Positions 32,590 to 40,483 of a stretch of 64,000 nucleotides of DNA are shown here, in pieces. A program made the translations under genes and the position numbers. Origin of the DNA: Bradyrhizobium sp. 190 (GTDB lineage Bacteria > Pseudomonadota > Alphaproteobacteria > Rhizobiales > Xanthobacteraceae); assembly GCF_023073415.1 (NCBI RefSeq), contig NZ_JADPJL010000012.1, forward strand, positions 694,501 through 758,500. Reading direction: 5' to 3'. Below the pieces are notes generated by a model, which saw nothing but the letters and a program-made list of their open reading frames with translations, was not told the origin of the DNA and ran no database searches. The stretch's first letter is position 1, and each line of letters begins with the position of its first letter.

Positions 32590-33714
32590 ATGAATTATCC
32601 ATCGCTGTTTTCGCCGCTCAAGGTCGGTCCCTATCAACTCCAGCATCGCCTCGCGTTGGCGCCGTTGACGCGGATGCGGGCGGCAAAACCCTCGCTCGCG
32701 CCGCGGCCGCTGAACGCGGAATATTACGCGCAGCGCGCGACGCCGGGCGGGTTGCTGATCGCTGAAGCCTCGCCGGTGACGGAAACGGGCTTCGGCAGCC
32801 CCGGCGTGCCCGGAATCTACACCGAGCAGCAGATCGCGGGCTGGCGCGAGGTGGTCGATGCCGTTCACGCCAGGGGCGGAATCATTTTTCTGCAGCTCTG
32901 GCATGTCGGACGCGTCTCGCATTCCTCGTTCCAGCCGGGCGGCGTGTTGCCGGTCGCGCCGTCGGCGGTGCCGATTGCGGACTTGAAGACCGGGACCGCG
33001 GACGGCAAGGCGGTACCTTATGAGACACCGCGCGCCCTTGAGACGTCGGAAATTCCTCTGGTGGTTGACGCCTATCGGCAGGCGGCGAAGAATGCGCTTG
33101 GGGCCGGCTTCGACGGTGTCGAGGTGCACGGCGCCAACGGCTATCTGATCGAGCAGTTCCTGCAGTCACACACCAATTTGCGCACCGACCAATATGGCGG
33201 CTCGATTCCGAACCGCGTGCGCTTCCTGATGGAAGTGACGCAGGCGGTGGTGGACGTGTGGGGCGCTGACCGCGTCGGCCTTCGGCTCTCGCCCTATGGC
33301 GTTGCCAACGGCAGCGGCGAGCCGGACCCGATGCCGCTCTATACCCACGCGGTCGAACAGCTCAACCCGCTCGGCCTCGCCTACCTGCATTTCATCGAGC
33401 CGCGCTCCTCCGGCGCCGGCCGCGCCGAGGTCAACCATCAGAACGTGCCATCGGCGATGGTGCTGTTCCGCCCGATCTGGAAGGGCGTGCTGATCGCCGC
33501 CGGCGGCTTCACCGGCGAGACTGCGGATGCCGCGATCCGGGATGGCCATGCCGACGCGGTCGCATTCGGCCGCATCTTCATTTCCAATCCGGACCTGCCG
33601 CGCCGCCTGCAACGCGGCTTCCCGCTGACGCCCTATAACCGAGCGACCTTCTACGGCGGCGACGTGGCGGGTTATACGGATTATCCGGAGCATAACGAGC
33701 TGGAGCAGGCGTAA
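32590..33714 (+). CDS. Old yellow enzyme family ene-reductase
   Basis: A 374-residue FMN-dependent TIM-barrel oxidoreductase of the NemA/OYE group, which reduces activated C=C bonds, nitrate esters or quinones with NADPH. Seen: FSPLKVGPYQLQHRLALAPL with TRMRA at the N terminus, the substrate-binding pair in EVHGANGYLIEQFL (about residue 180), DQYGGSIPNRVRFL, and the C-terminal phosphate loop region AVAFGRIFISNPDLPRRL. It is divergent from the ModE-like gene with a short intergenic region of about 100 bp. Length is normal for the family. Confidence 0.93.
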   Translation: MNYPSLFSPLKVGPYQLQHRLALAPLTRMRAAKPSLAPRPLNAEYYAQRATPGGLLIAEASPVTETGFGSPGVPGIYTEQQIAGWREVVDAVHARGGIIFLQLWHVGRVSHSSFQPGGVLPVAPSAVPIADLKTGTADGKAVPYETPRALETSEIPLVVDAYRQAAKNALGAGFDGVEVHGANGYLIEQFLQSHTNLRTDQYGGSIPNRVRFLMEVTQAVVDVWGADRVGLRLSPYGVANGSGEPDPMPLYTHAVEQLNPLGLAYLHFIEPRSSGAGRAEVNHQNVPSAMVLFRPIWKGVLIAAGGFTGETADAAIRDGHADAVAFGRIFISNPDLPRRLQRGFPLTPYNRATFYGGDVAGYTDYPEHNELEQA

Positions 33715-33721
33715 CTCGATC

Positions 33722-33800
33722 GTAGCCCGGATGGAGCGAAGCGAAATCCGGGCCAATAGCACCAGCGTTCCCGGATTTCGCTTCGCTCCATCCGGGCTAC
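33722..33800. repeat. Perfect 31-bp inverted repeat
   Basis: GTAGCCCGGATGGAGCGAAG to ATCCGGG (33722-33752) is repeated as its exact complement at 33770-33800 with 17 nt between. It lies immediately after the ene-reductase and just before the GFA-like gene. The element is a well-known type of interspersed repeat in Bradyrhizobium; only one copy is seen in this window. Confidence 0.9.
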
Positions 33801-33821
33801 ATGATTGCCGAGGGGCTCGCC

Positions 33822-34334
33822 ATGTTTCCGGAAGAGGAATCGGAGAAAAAGAAAACCAAAGCCGTCGCGCTCGGCAAGCCCGCCGCCGGCCAATGCCTGT
33901 GCGGCAAGGTCGCCTTCGAGATCGACGTGCCGGCGCGCTGGGCCTGGCACGATCATTCGCCGTCGAGCCGCCGCGCGCACGGCGCGGCCTACGCGACCTA
34001 TGTCGGAAGCTGGCGCAAGCGCTTTCGCATTACTAAGGGCAAGACCAGCCTCACGCGCTATGAAGACAAGGCGACCAAGACCGTGCGCAGCTTCTGCTCC
34101 AGTTGCGGCACGCCCATTGCCTACGAGCGCCCGCGCTCGCCGCACATGGTCAACATCCCACGTGCGCTGTTCTTGGGCCGCACCGGGCGGCAACCGCTCT
34201 ATCACATCGCGATCGAGGAATTGCAGGAATGGGCCTACACCGGTGAACCGCTGGTGCCGCTGAAGGGATATCCCGGCGTGGTCTGGCAGCGCTCGAAAAA
34301 GAAGAAACGCGCGGACCGGGAAGGGATGGTCTAG
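33822..34334 (+). CDS. GFA/CENP-V-like zinc protein with one incomplete zinc site
   Basis: A 170-residue protein of the glutathione-dependent formaldehyde-activating enzyme-like family. GQCLCGKVAFEI (about residues 23-34) and SFCSSCGTPI (about 92-101) provide one structural zinc site. The usual second cysteine pair in between, expected near WHDHSPSSRRAHGAAY, is replaced by His and Ser, so the catalytic zinc site is altered. C-terminal basic tail KKKKRADREGMV. ATG 33822 with GAGGGG at 7 nt is preferred to ATG 33801, which lies at the edge of the repeat. True function of most family members is unknown. Confidence 0.8.
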   Translation: MFPEEESEKKKTKAVALGKPAAGQCLCGKVAFEIDVPARWAWHDHSPSSRRAHGAAYATYVGSWRKRFRITKGKTSLTRYEDKATKTVRSFCSSCGTPIAYERPRSPHMVNIPRALFLGRTGRQPLYHIAIEELQEWAYTGEPLVPLKGYPGVVWQRSKKKKRADREGMV

Positions 34335-34608
34335 AGCAGGATGAGATTGGGTTGGGCCGTGACGACGGACCATCTCGTGCCCCGGACGCAAGCGGCCGGA
34401 GTGCTGCGCGCCGGGGCCATTCTACTTTGCATGGGGTTGTTTTCGCGATTTTGTGTCTGGGCCCTGCGGTGTACCGCCGAAGAGTATCTGCGCCACGTCC
34501 GGACACAACGCGCAGAGCAGCCATGACCTGCCTCCATTGCGTACAACCTTCAAGTTTGATCATCTGCCTCCATCCCGCAGGCCAACGGACCGGCGGGCGG
34601 GAGGACAC

Positions 34609-36273
34609 ATGAAGAATAAAATAACCGGCCGCTCCGCATTCCTTGCACTGCTGAAAGACGAGGGCGTCACGCATCTGTTCGGCAATCCCGGCACCACCGA
34701 ACTGCCGATCATGCATGCGCTGAAGGATCACCCGGACCTCACCTACGTGATGGCGATGCAGGAAAGCCTTGTCGTCGCCATGGCCGACGGTTTCAGCCGC
34801 GCCTCGGGCAAGCTCGTCGCCTGCAATGTCCACGTTGCGCCGGGTCTCGGCAACGCGATGGGCTCGCTCTACAACGCAAGCTTCACCGGCACGCCCTTGA
34901 TCTTGACTGCAGGCCAGCAGGAGCAAGGCCACGGCCTGACGGAGCCGGTGCTTTACGGCCCGCTGGTGCAGATGGCGGAGCCGCTGGTGAAATGGGCCGT
35001 CGAGGTGACGCGGCTGGAAGATCTGCCGCGCATCGTGCGCCGCGCCGCCAAGATCGCGACCACGCCGCCGACGGGACCGGTGTTCATATCGCTCCCCGGC
35101 GACATCCTCAATGCCGAGGCCGGCATCGAACTCGGCCGCTCGACCCGGGTCGATACCCGCGTCAAACCGGCGGACGAATCGCTGCAGGCGCTGACCGCGC
35201 GCATCCTCAAAGCCGAGCGGCCTGTGATCATCGTCGGCGATGAGATCGTCAAGAGCGATGCCTTGCAGGAGGCCGCTCAACTCGCGGAAACGCTGGGTTG
35301 TCCGGCGTATCAATCGTCGACCCCGTATGGCGCGCATTTCCTGTCCGAAAGCCCGTGCTTCATGGGCGCGCTGGCGCGCATCCAGAAGATTGCCCGCGAG
35401 ACGCTCGCGCCCTACGACCTCATCATCGCGCTCGGCGGCGATCCCCTGCGGATGTCGGTCTACAGCGAGACCGACCCGCTGCCGGACGGGCTGTCGATCG
35501 TTCAGGTCGGCCTGGTCGATTGGGATCTCGCCAAGAACTACAGCGCCGAGATCGCGCTCAAGGCCGACGTCAAGGAAACCCTGCGCGCGCTGGTACCGGC
35601 GCTGAAGGCCGCGGGCGGCAGTGCGCTTCAGGCGCGGGCGAACCGGGGATTGGACGCGCTGGCATCTAAGAACTGGACGGCCCGGCGCAAACCGCTGATC
35701 GAGCAGATATCGAAAGCGGGAAAAACCTCGCCGATCGATCCGGACTGGCTGGCGCTGCAGGTGGTCGAGGCGATGCCCGACAACGCGATCCTGGTCGACG
35801 AGGGACTGACGTCATCGCGGCAGATCATCGCGCTGCGCCCGCATCGCGATCGTTACGGCTATCACGCGCTGGCCTCGGGCGGCATCGGCTGGGGATTGCC
35901 GGCATCCGTCGGCGTCAGTCTCGCCAATCCCGAGCGGCCGGTCGTGTGCTACTCGGGCGACGGCAGTTCGATGTATTCGATCCAGTCGCTATGGACCGCG
36001 GCCAACCACAAGCTGCCGCTGACATTCGTGATCGTCAACAATGGTGGCTACCGCATCATCAAGCAGCGGCTGCTCGCCTTCCATGGCGACGATCACTATG
36101 TCGGCATGGACTTCATCGATCCGCCGGTGGATTTTACGGGATTGGCGAAATCGCTCGGACTTGAGGCGACACGGGTCACCGATCCCGGCCAGTTGAAGTC
36201 CGTATTGTCATCCGCCTTCAGCCGCCCCGGCGCCAAGCTGATCGAAGTTGTCGTGAGCAATTCGGTGAACTGA
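34609..36273 (+). CDS. Benzoylformate-decarboxylase-like ThDP enzyme
   Basis: A 554-residue ThDP enzyme closest in pattern to benzoylformate decarboxylase (MdlC). HLFGNPGTTELPIMHAL, AMQESLVVAMADGFSRASG (activating Glu) and VHVAPGLGNAMG match the N-terminal domain; CYSGDGSSMYSIQSLWTAA and VIVNNGGYRII form the cofactor motif. Compared from memory with the Pseudomonas enzyme, the active-site Ser26 is Thr, His70 is kept and His281 appears to be Ser, so the substrate may differ. GGGAGG precedes ATG 34609. It is followed by an enolase-superfamily gene after 12 bp. The 274 bp upstream hold only a degenerate repeat. Confidence 0.85.
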   Translation: MKNKITGRSAFLALLKDEGVTHLFGNPGTTELPIMHALKDHPDLTYVMAMQESLVVAMADGFSRASGKLVACNVHVAPGLGNAMGSLYNASFTGTPLILTAGQQEQGHGLTEPVLYGPLVQMAEPLVKWAVEVTRLEDLPRIVRRAAKIATTPPTGPVFISLPGDILNAEAGIELGRSTRVDTRVKPADESLQALTARILKAERPVIIVGDEIVKSDALQEAAQLAETLGCPAYQSSTPYGAHFLSESPCFMGALARIQKIARETLAPYDLIIALGGDPLRMSVYSETDPLPDGLSIVQVGLVDWDLAKNYSAEIALKADVKETLRALVPALKAAGGSALQARANRGLDALASKNWTARRKPLIEQISKAGKTSPIDPDWLALQVVEAMPDNAILVDEGLTSSRQIIALRPHRDRYGYHALASGGIGWGLPASVGVSLANPERPVVCYSGDGSSMYSIQSLWTAANHKLPLTFVIVNNGGYRIIKQRLLAFHGDDHYVGMDFIDPPVDFTGLAKSLGLEATRVTDPGQLKSVLSSAFSRPGAKLIEVVVSNSVN

Positions 36274-36285
36274 GCCGGCATACGC

Positions 36286-37419
36286 ATGATCATCACGGCC
36301 GTCCGCACGCACATTCTCGAGGCGAAGCTTTCGCAGCCCTTCGCCTATTCCCGGGCCTGGTACGACACCCGCACCGCCATGGTGGTCGAGATCGAAACCG
36401 ATGCGGGCCTGATCGGCTGGGGCGAGTGCTACGGACCCGCCCGGATGACCGCGGCCGTCGTCCAAAGCGTGGCGCCGTGGCTGATCGACGAGGATCCGCT
36501 GCGGACGGATTATTTGTGGCAGATGATCTATGCGCGGCTGCGCGATCACGGGCAGAAGGGCGTCGTGATCGAAGGCTTGAGCGGGATCGATATCGCGCTG
36601 TGGGACATCAAGGGAAAGCATTTTTGCGTCCCCGCGCACCGGCTGCTGGGTGGGCCGCTTCGCACTGAGGTGCAGGCCTACGCGACCGGTCTCTACCGGC
36701 GCAAATCGGGCGATCCGCTCCGCTATCTCGCAGAGGAAGCAGCCGGATATACCGCGGAAGGTTTCAAGGCCGTGAAGCTGAAGGTCGGCTTCGGCGTGGA
36801 AGAAGACGCCGCAGTGACGCGCGCCGTGCGCGAGGCGATCGGGCCCGACGTCGCACTGATGGTCGATGCCAATCACGCCTACGACGCGGTTGCCGCGATC
36901 CGGCTCGGCCGGATGATCGAGCCATATGACATCGGATGGTTCGAGGAGCCGGTACCGCCGGAGGATGTAGCAGGTTATCGCGCGGTGAAGGCGGCGCTAT
37001 CGATCCCGGTCGCGGGCGGAGAATGCGAGTTCACGCGGTTTGGTTTCCGTGACCTGCTGGTGTCGCAGGCGATCGATATCATCCAGCCTGACACTTGCGC
37101 GGCGGGCGGTCTGTCTGAGTGCAAGAAGATCGCCGACATGGCCGAGGCATTCGGCGTTCGCTATAACCCGCATGTCTGGGGAACCGGCATCGCGATCGCT
37201 GCGTCGCTGCAACTATTGGCCGTTCTGCCGGCCCATACGCCGGTTTCGCTTGCGCCGATCCAGCCGATGCTGGAGTTCGATCGGACCGAACATCCCATTC
37301 GTCAATCGCTGCTGGTTCAGCCGATCGAACACACCGGCGGCATCGTTCGTGTGCCTGATGGCCCCGGCCTCGGCATCGAGGTCGATCGGGATGCGCTGGC
37401 GCGATTTACGGTTCGATGA
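36286..37419 (+). CDS. Mandelate racemase / muconate lactonizing enzyme family protein
   Basis: A 377-residue enolase-superfamily enzyme. The full mandelate-racemase-type set can be seen: KAVKLKVG (the KxK base, about residue 165), VDANHAYD (metal), WFEEPVPPED (metal), AGGECEFTRF (metal), IIQPDTCAAGG and the His of NPHVWGTG (second base). This supports acid-sugar dehydration or racemisation of an alpha-hydroxy acid. Its start is 12 bp after a benzoylformate-decarboxylase-like gene, which together recalls mandelate degradation, but no mandelate dehydrogenase is beside them. Confidence 0.9.
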   Translation: MIITAVRTHILEAKLSQPFAYSRAWYDTRTAMVVEIETDAGLIGWGECYGPARMTAAVVQSVAPWLIDEDPLRTDYLWQMIYARLRDHGQKGVVIEGLSGIDIALWDIKGKHFCVPAHRLLGGPLRTEVQAYATGLYRRKSGDPLRYLAEEAAGYTAEGFKAVKLKVGFGVEEDAAVTRAVREAIGPDVALMVDANHAYDAVAAIRLGRMIEPYDIGWFEEPVPPEDVAGYRAVKAALSIPVAGGECEFTRFGFRDLLVSQAIDIIQPDTCAAGGLSECKKIADMAEAFGVRYNPHVWGTGIAIAASLQLLAVLPAHTPVSLAPIQPMLEFDRTEHPIRQSLLVQPIEHTGGIVRVPDGPGLGIEVDRDALARFTVR

Positions 37420-37423
37420 AGAA

Positions 37424-37513
37424 GTAGGGTGGGCAAAGCGAAGCGTGCCCACCATCAGTCGCGCAATCGGAGAGGTGGTGGGCACGGCGCAAGAGCGCCT
37501 TTGCCCACCCTAC
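37424..37513. repeat. GTAGGGTGGGCAAAG palindromic repeat, copy 3
   Basis: Same outer and inner arms as the copies at 25624 and 31097, located between the convergent ends of the enolase-superfamily and LLM genes. Confidence 0.9.
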
Positions 37514-37516
37514 AAG

Positions 37517-38905
37517 TTACTCCGCTGCTTTCGCTGCGATGTGCGGCCGGTACTGAGCGGCTGGATGCTGTTCCGTCAACCGCGCACGCCCGGCACCGAA
37601 CAGCTTCTCCCGCAGCGTTCCCTCCGCATACGCGCGCTTGTATCGCCCGCGCCGGGTCAATTCCGGCACCAGCATATCCGCAATATCCTCGAAATCGCCG
37701 GGCGAGGTAGCAAACGCAACATTGAGTCCATCGACGTCGGTCTGCTCGAACCAGGCCTCGATATCGTCGGCGACCTTCTCGGGCGTGCCGACCACGACCG
37801 GGCCGGCGCCGCCGATGCCGACATGCTCGACGACCTCGCGCACGGTCCAGACCCGGTCAGGATCGGCACGGGTGACGTTATCAAGCGCGGTGCGGCCGGC
37901 ATCGTTCTGAATGTGGCGCACCTGCTGGTCGAGGTCGTAGCCCGAGAAATCGATACCCATCCAGCCCGACATCAGCGCCAGCGCGCCCTCGGGCGCGATG
38001 TGGCGGCGATAATCAGCGTATTTCGCTTTTGCCTCGGCCTCGGTGCGGCCGAGAATGATCGTCATCATGGAGAACATCAGGATTTCGGCTGGATTGCGCC
38101 CGATTTCCTTCGCAGCCGCGCGGATCGCTGACACGCGCGGCCCGATGATCTTGGCCGACGGGCCCGACATGAACACGCATTCGGCGTGCTGGGCGGCGAA
38201 CTGCCGTCCGCGTGGCGAGGTGCCGGCCTGATACAGCACTGGCGTGCGCTGCGGCGACGGCTCGCTGAGATGAATGGCGTTGAGCCGGTAGTTGCTTCCC
38301 TCGTGCTCAATGCGATGCACCTTGGAAGGGTCGGCGAAAATGCCGCGTGTGCGGTCGCGCAGCACAGCGTCGTCCTCCCAGCTTCCTTCCCAAAGCTTGT
38401 AGACCAGCTCCATATATTCATCCGCGATCTCGTAGCGGTCGTCATGCGCGGTCTGCTTGTCCTTGCCGGCGCCGCGGGCCGCGCTGTCGAGATAGCCGGT
38501 CACCACGTTCCAGCCGATCCGGCCTTCGGTCAGGTGATCCAGCGTCGACATCCGTCGCGCAAACGGGTAGGGCGGCTCGAACGAGAGATTGCTGGTGACG
38601 CCAAAACCGAGATTTTGCGTCACCGCCGCCATCGCCGGGATCAGCATCAAGGGCTCATTCGCCGGCGTCTGCGCGGCATTGCGCAGCGCGGCGTCAGGGC
38701 TATCGCCGAACACATCGTAGACGCCGAGCACGTCGGCGAGAAACAGCCCGTCGAACCGGCCGCGCTCCAGCGTCTTCGCCAGGTCGAGCCAATAGGGCAG
38801 GCGGTTGTAGCCGAGCGTGCGGTCGCGCGGATGGGTCCAGAGCCCCGGCGATTGATGCGCCACGCAGTTCATGGCGAAGGCGTTGAGCCGGATTTGTTTT
38901 GTCAT
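37517..38905 (-). CDS. LLM-class flavin-dependent monooxygenase (NtaA/SnaA/DszA type)
   Basis: A 462-residue bacterial-luciferase-like TIM-barrel enzyme using FMNH2. The long form, with the inserts typical of nitrilotriacetate and dibenzothiophene sulfone monooxygenases, is shown by LANAFAMNCV-like LNAFAMNCVAHQSPGLW, RFDGLFLADVLGVYD, the HLTEGRIGWNVVTGYLDSAA block (about residue 125) and SPQRTPVLYQAGTSPRGRQF. It needs a separate flavin reductase, which is not adjacent. The substrate cannot be predicted. It ends at the palindromic repeat that separates it from the convergent enolase-superfamily gene. Confidence 0.9.
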   Translation of the reverse strand: MTKQIRLNAFAMNCVAHQSPGLWTHPRDRTLGYNRLPYWLDLAKTLERGRFDGLFLADVLGVYDVFGDSPDAALRNAAQTPANEPLMLIPAMAAVTQNLGFGVTSNLSFEPPYPFARRMSTLDHLTEGRIGWNVVTGYLDSAARGAGKDKQTAHDDRYEIADEYMELVYKLWEGSWEDDAVLRDRTRGIFADPSKVHRIEHEGSNYRLNAIHLSEPSPQRTPVLYQAGTSPRGRQFAAQHAECVFMSGPSAKIIGPRVSAIRAAAKEIGRNPAEILMFSMMTIILGRTEAEAKAKYADYRRHIAPEGALALMSGWMGIDFSGYDLDQQVRHIQNDAGRTALDNVTRADPDRVWTVREVVEHVGIGGAGPVVVGTPEKVADDIEAWFEQTDVDGLNVAFATSPGDFEDIADMLVPELTRRGRYKRAYAEGTLREKLFGAGRARLTEQHPAAQYRPHIAAKAAE

Positions 38906-39004
38906 GACACGGACCTCGGTGCGTGCAGGGTTCCCTGCGCGTTCGCCCGGTTAGACGCCGGGCTGTTGCCTGAAATTGTTGCATCCTCGCTGGTTTTAGC
39001 AAGG

Positions 39005-39040
39005 CCCATTCGGCTCGTCGTGCCACTTCCAGCGGGCGGC
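39005..39040 (+). pseudogene. Tiny remnant of a TTT (Bug) binding-protein gene
   Basis: Twelve codons read PIRLVVPLPAGG, the Bug-family hallmark that follows the signal peptide (compare PIRLVVPFPAGG in the protein at 1265), preceded by a hydrophobic SSLVLAR and stopped by TAG four codons later. No start or further similarity. The match is short and could be chance, but the pattern is specific. Confidence 0.4.
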
Positions 39041-39090
39041 TTATCTCGATAGGTTGCGCTCCACAAAATTGGCGAACAAGGAAAAGAAAT

Positions 39091-40476
39091 ATGGCTGATA
39101 GAGGCGACGCGATTGCGCGGGTACGTGAGCATCTTCATTCCGGCGCGTTTCTCGCCGAGCTCGGCCGCAGGGTCGGTTATCGGACCGAAAGCCAGAATCC
39201 CGGCAGCGGCGAGGCGTTGCGCGCCTATCTCGTCGACGACCTTCAGCCCGCCTTCGCCGCGCTCGACTTCTCCACCCGCCTGATCGAATCGCCGACCGGC
39301 AAGGGTCCGTATCTGCTGGCGGATTATCGCGAGGATGCGTCGCTGCCGACCGTGCTCACCTATGGCCATGGCGATGTCGTCGACGGCATGGACGGCGAGT
39401 GGCGCGACAATCTCGACCCCTGGAAAACCACGACCAAAGGCGAGCGCGTCTATGGACGCGGCACCGCCGATAACAAGGGCCAGCACAGCATCAATCTCGC
39501 GGCATTGCGCGCCGTGCGCGAGACCCGCGGCGGCAAGCTCGGCTTCAACGTCAAATTCATCATCGAGACCGGCGAGGAGATCGGCTCGCCCGACCTGCGG
39601 CAGGTGTGCGAAGCCCATCGCGAGGAGCTGAAGGCGGATCTGTTCCTGGCCTCCGACGGGCCGCGGCTTTCGGCCGATCGACCGACCATTTTCCTCGGCT
39701 GCCGCGGCGGCAACCGCATCCATCTCGATGTCAATCTGCGCGAGGGTGGGAACCATTCCGGCAATTGGGGCGGTGTACTTGCCAACCCCGCTACGATCCT
39801 TTGCAACGCCATTGCGAGCCTCGTCGACGGCAAGGGGCGGATGAAGCTCGACGCGCTCAAGCCGCCGCGGATTTCCAACGCCGTCCGCGCAGCGCTCGCA
39901 GACGTGAAGATCGAGCCGACCGCAGACGAGCCGGCGCTGGCGCCCGACTGGGGCGAGGAGGGATTGTCGCCGGCCGAGCGGCTGTTTGCCTGGAACACGC
40001 TGGAAGTCCTGGCGATGTCGTCCGGCAATGTCGAGAAGCCGGCCAACGCGATTCCGGGGCGCGCCAATGCCGTGCTGCAGCTCCGCTTCGTCGTCGGCAC
40101 CAAGTATGAAGAGGTCGTCGATGCCGTACGCGCGCATTTGCATGCCAACGGCTTTCCGATGGTGGAGGTCAGCGGCGCGCAGCGTTTCGCGGCCTCGCGC
40201 ACCGATGTCGACAGCCCCTGGGTGAACTGGACGGCAGACTCGATCCTGAAGACCACCGGCAAGGCGCCTGCGATCCTGCCGAATTTCGGCGGTTCGCTGC
40301 CCAACGACGTGTTCGCCGAAGGGCTGGGCCTGCCGACGATCTGGGTGCCGCATTCCTATCCCGGCTGCTCGCAGCATGCGCCGGATGAACACATTCTTCT
40401 GCCGGTGACGGAGGAAGCGCTCGCCATCATGGCGGGGCTGTTCTGGGATCTCGGCGAGAAGAAGCGGGCGTTCTAG
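39091..40476 (+). CDS. M20 family metallopeptidase / amidohydrolase
   Basis: A 461-residue di-zinc hydrolase of the M20 (ArgE/DapE/carboxypeptidase) family. Metal and catalytic residues: TYGHGDVVDGMDGEW (His and, two further, Asp, about residue 92), GRGTADNKGQHSI (bridging Asp), IETGEEIGSPDL (general base Glu-Glu) and a C-terminal His in the VPHSYPGCSQHAPDEH block. The dimerisation domain lies between about residues 210 and 350. It cleaves peptides or N-acyl amino acids of unknown type. AAGGAAAAG before ATG 39091. Confidence 0.9.
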   Translation: MADRGDAIARVREHLHSGAFLAELGRRVGYRTESQNPGSGEALRAYLVDDLQPAFAALDFSTRLIESPTGKGPYLLADYREDASLPTVLTYGHGDVVDGMDGEWRDNLDPWKTTTKGERVYGRGTADNKGQHSINLAALRAVRETRGGKLGFNVKFIIETGEEIGSPDLRQVCEAHREELKADLFLASDGPRLSADRPTIFLGCRGGNRIHLDVNLREGGNHSGNWGGVLANPATILCNAIASLVDGKGRMKLDALKPPRISNAVRAALADVKIEPTADEPALAPDWGEEGLSPAERLFAWNTLEVLAMSSGNVEKPANAIPGRANAVLQLRFVVGTKYEEVVDAVRAHLHANGFPMVEVSGAQRFAASRTDVDSPWVNWTADSILKTTGKAPAILPNFGGSLPNDVFAEGLGLPTIWVPHSYPGCSQHAPDEHILLPVTEEALAIMAGLFWDLGEKKRAF

Positions 40477-40483
40477 CTGCGGC

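Noticed and set aside
25624..37513. Repeats as a CRISPR array
   Set aside because: The repeats are kilobases apart, internally palindromic, and have no regular spacers or cas genes.
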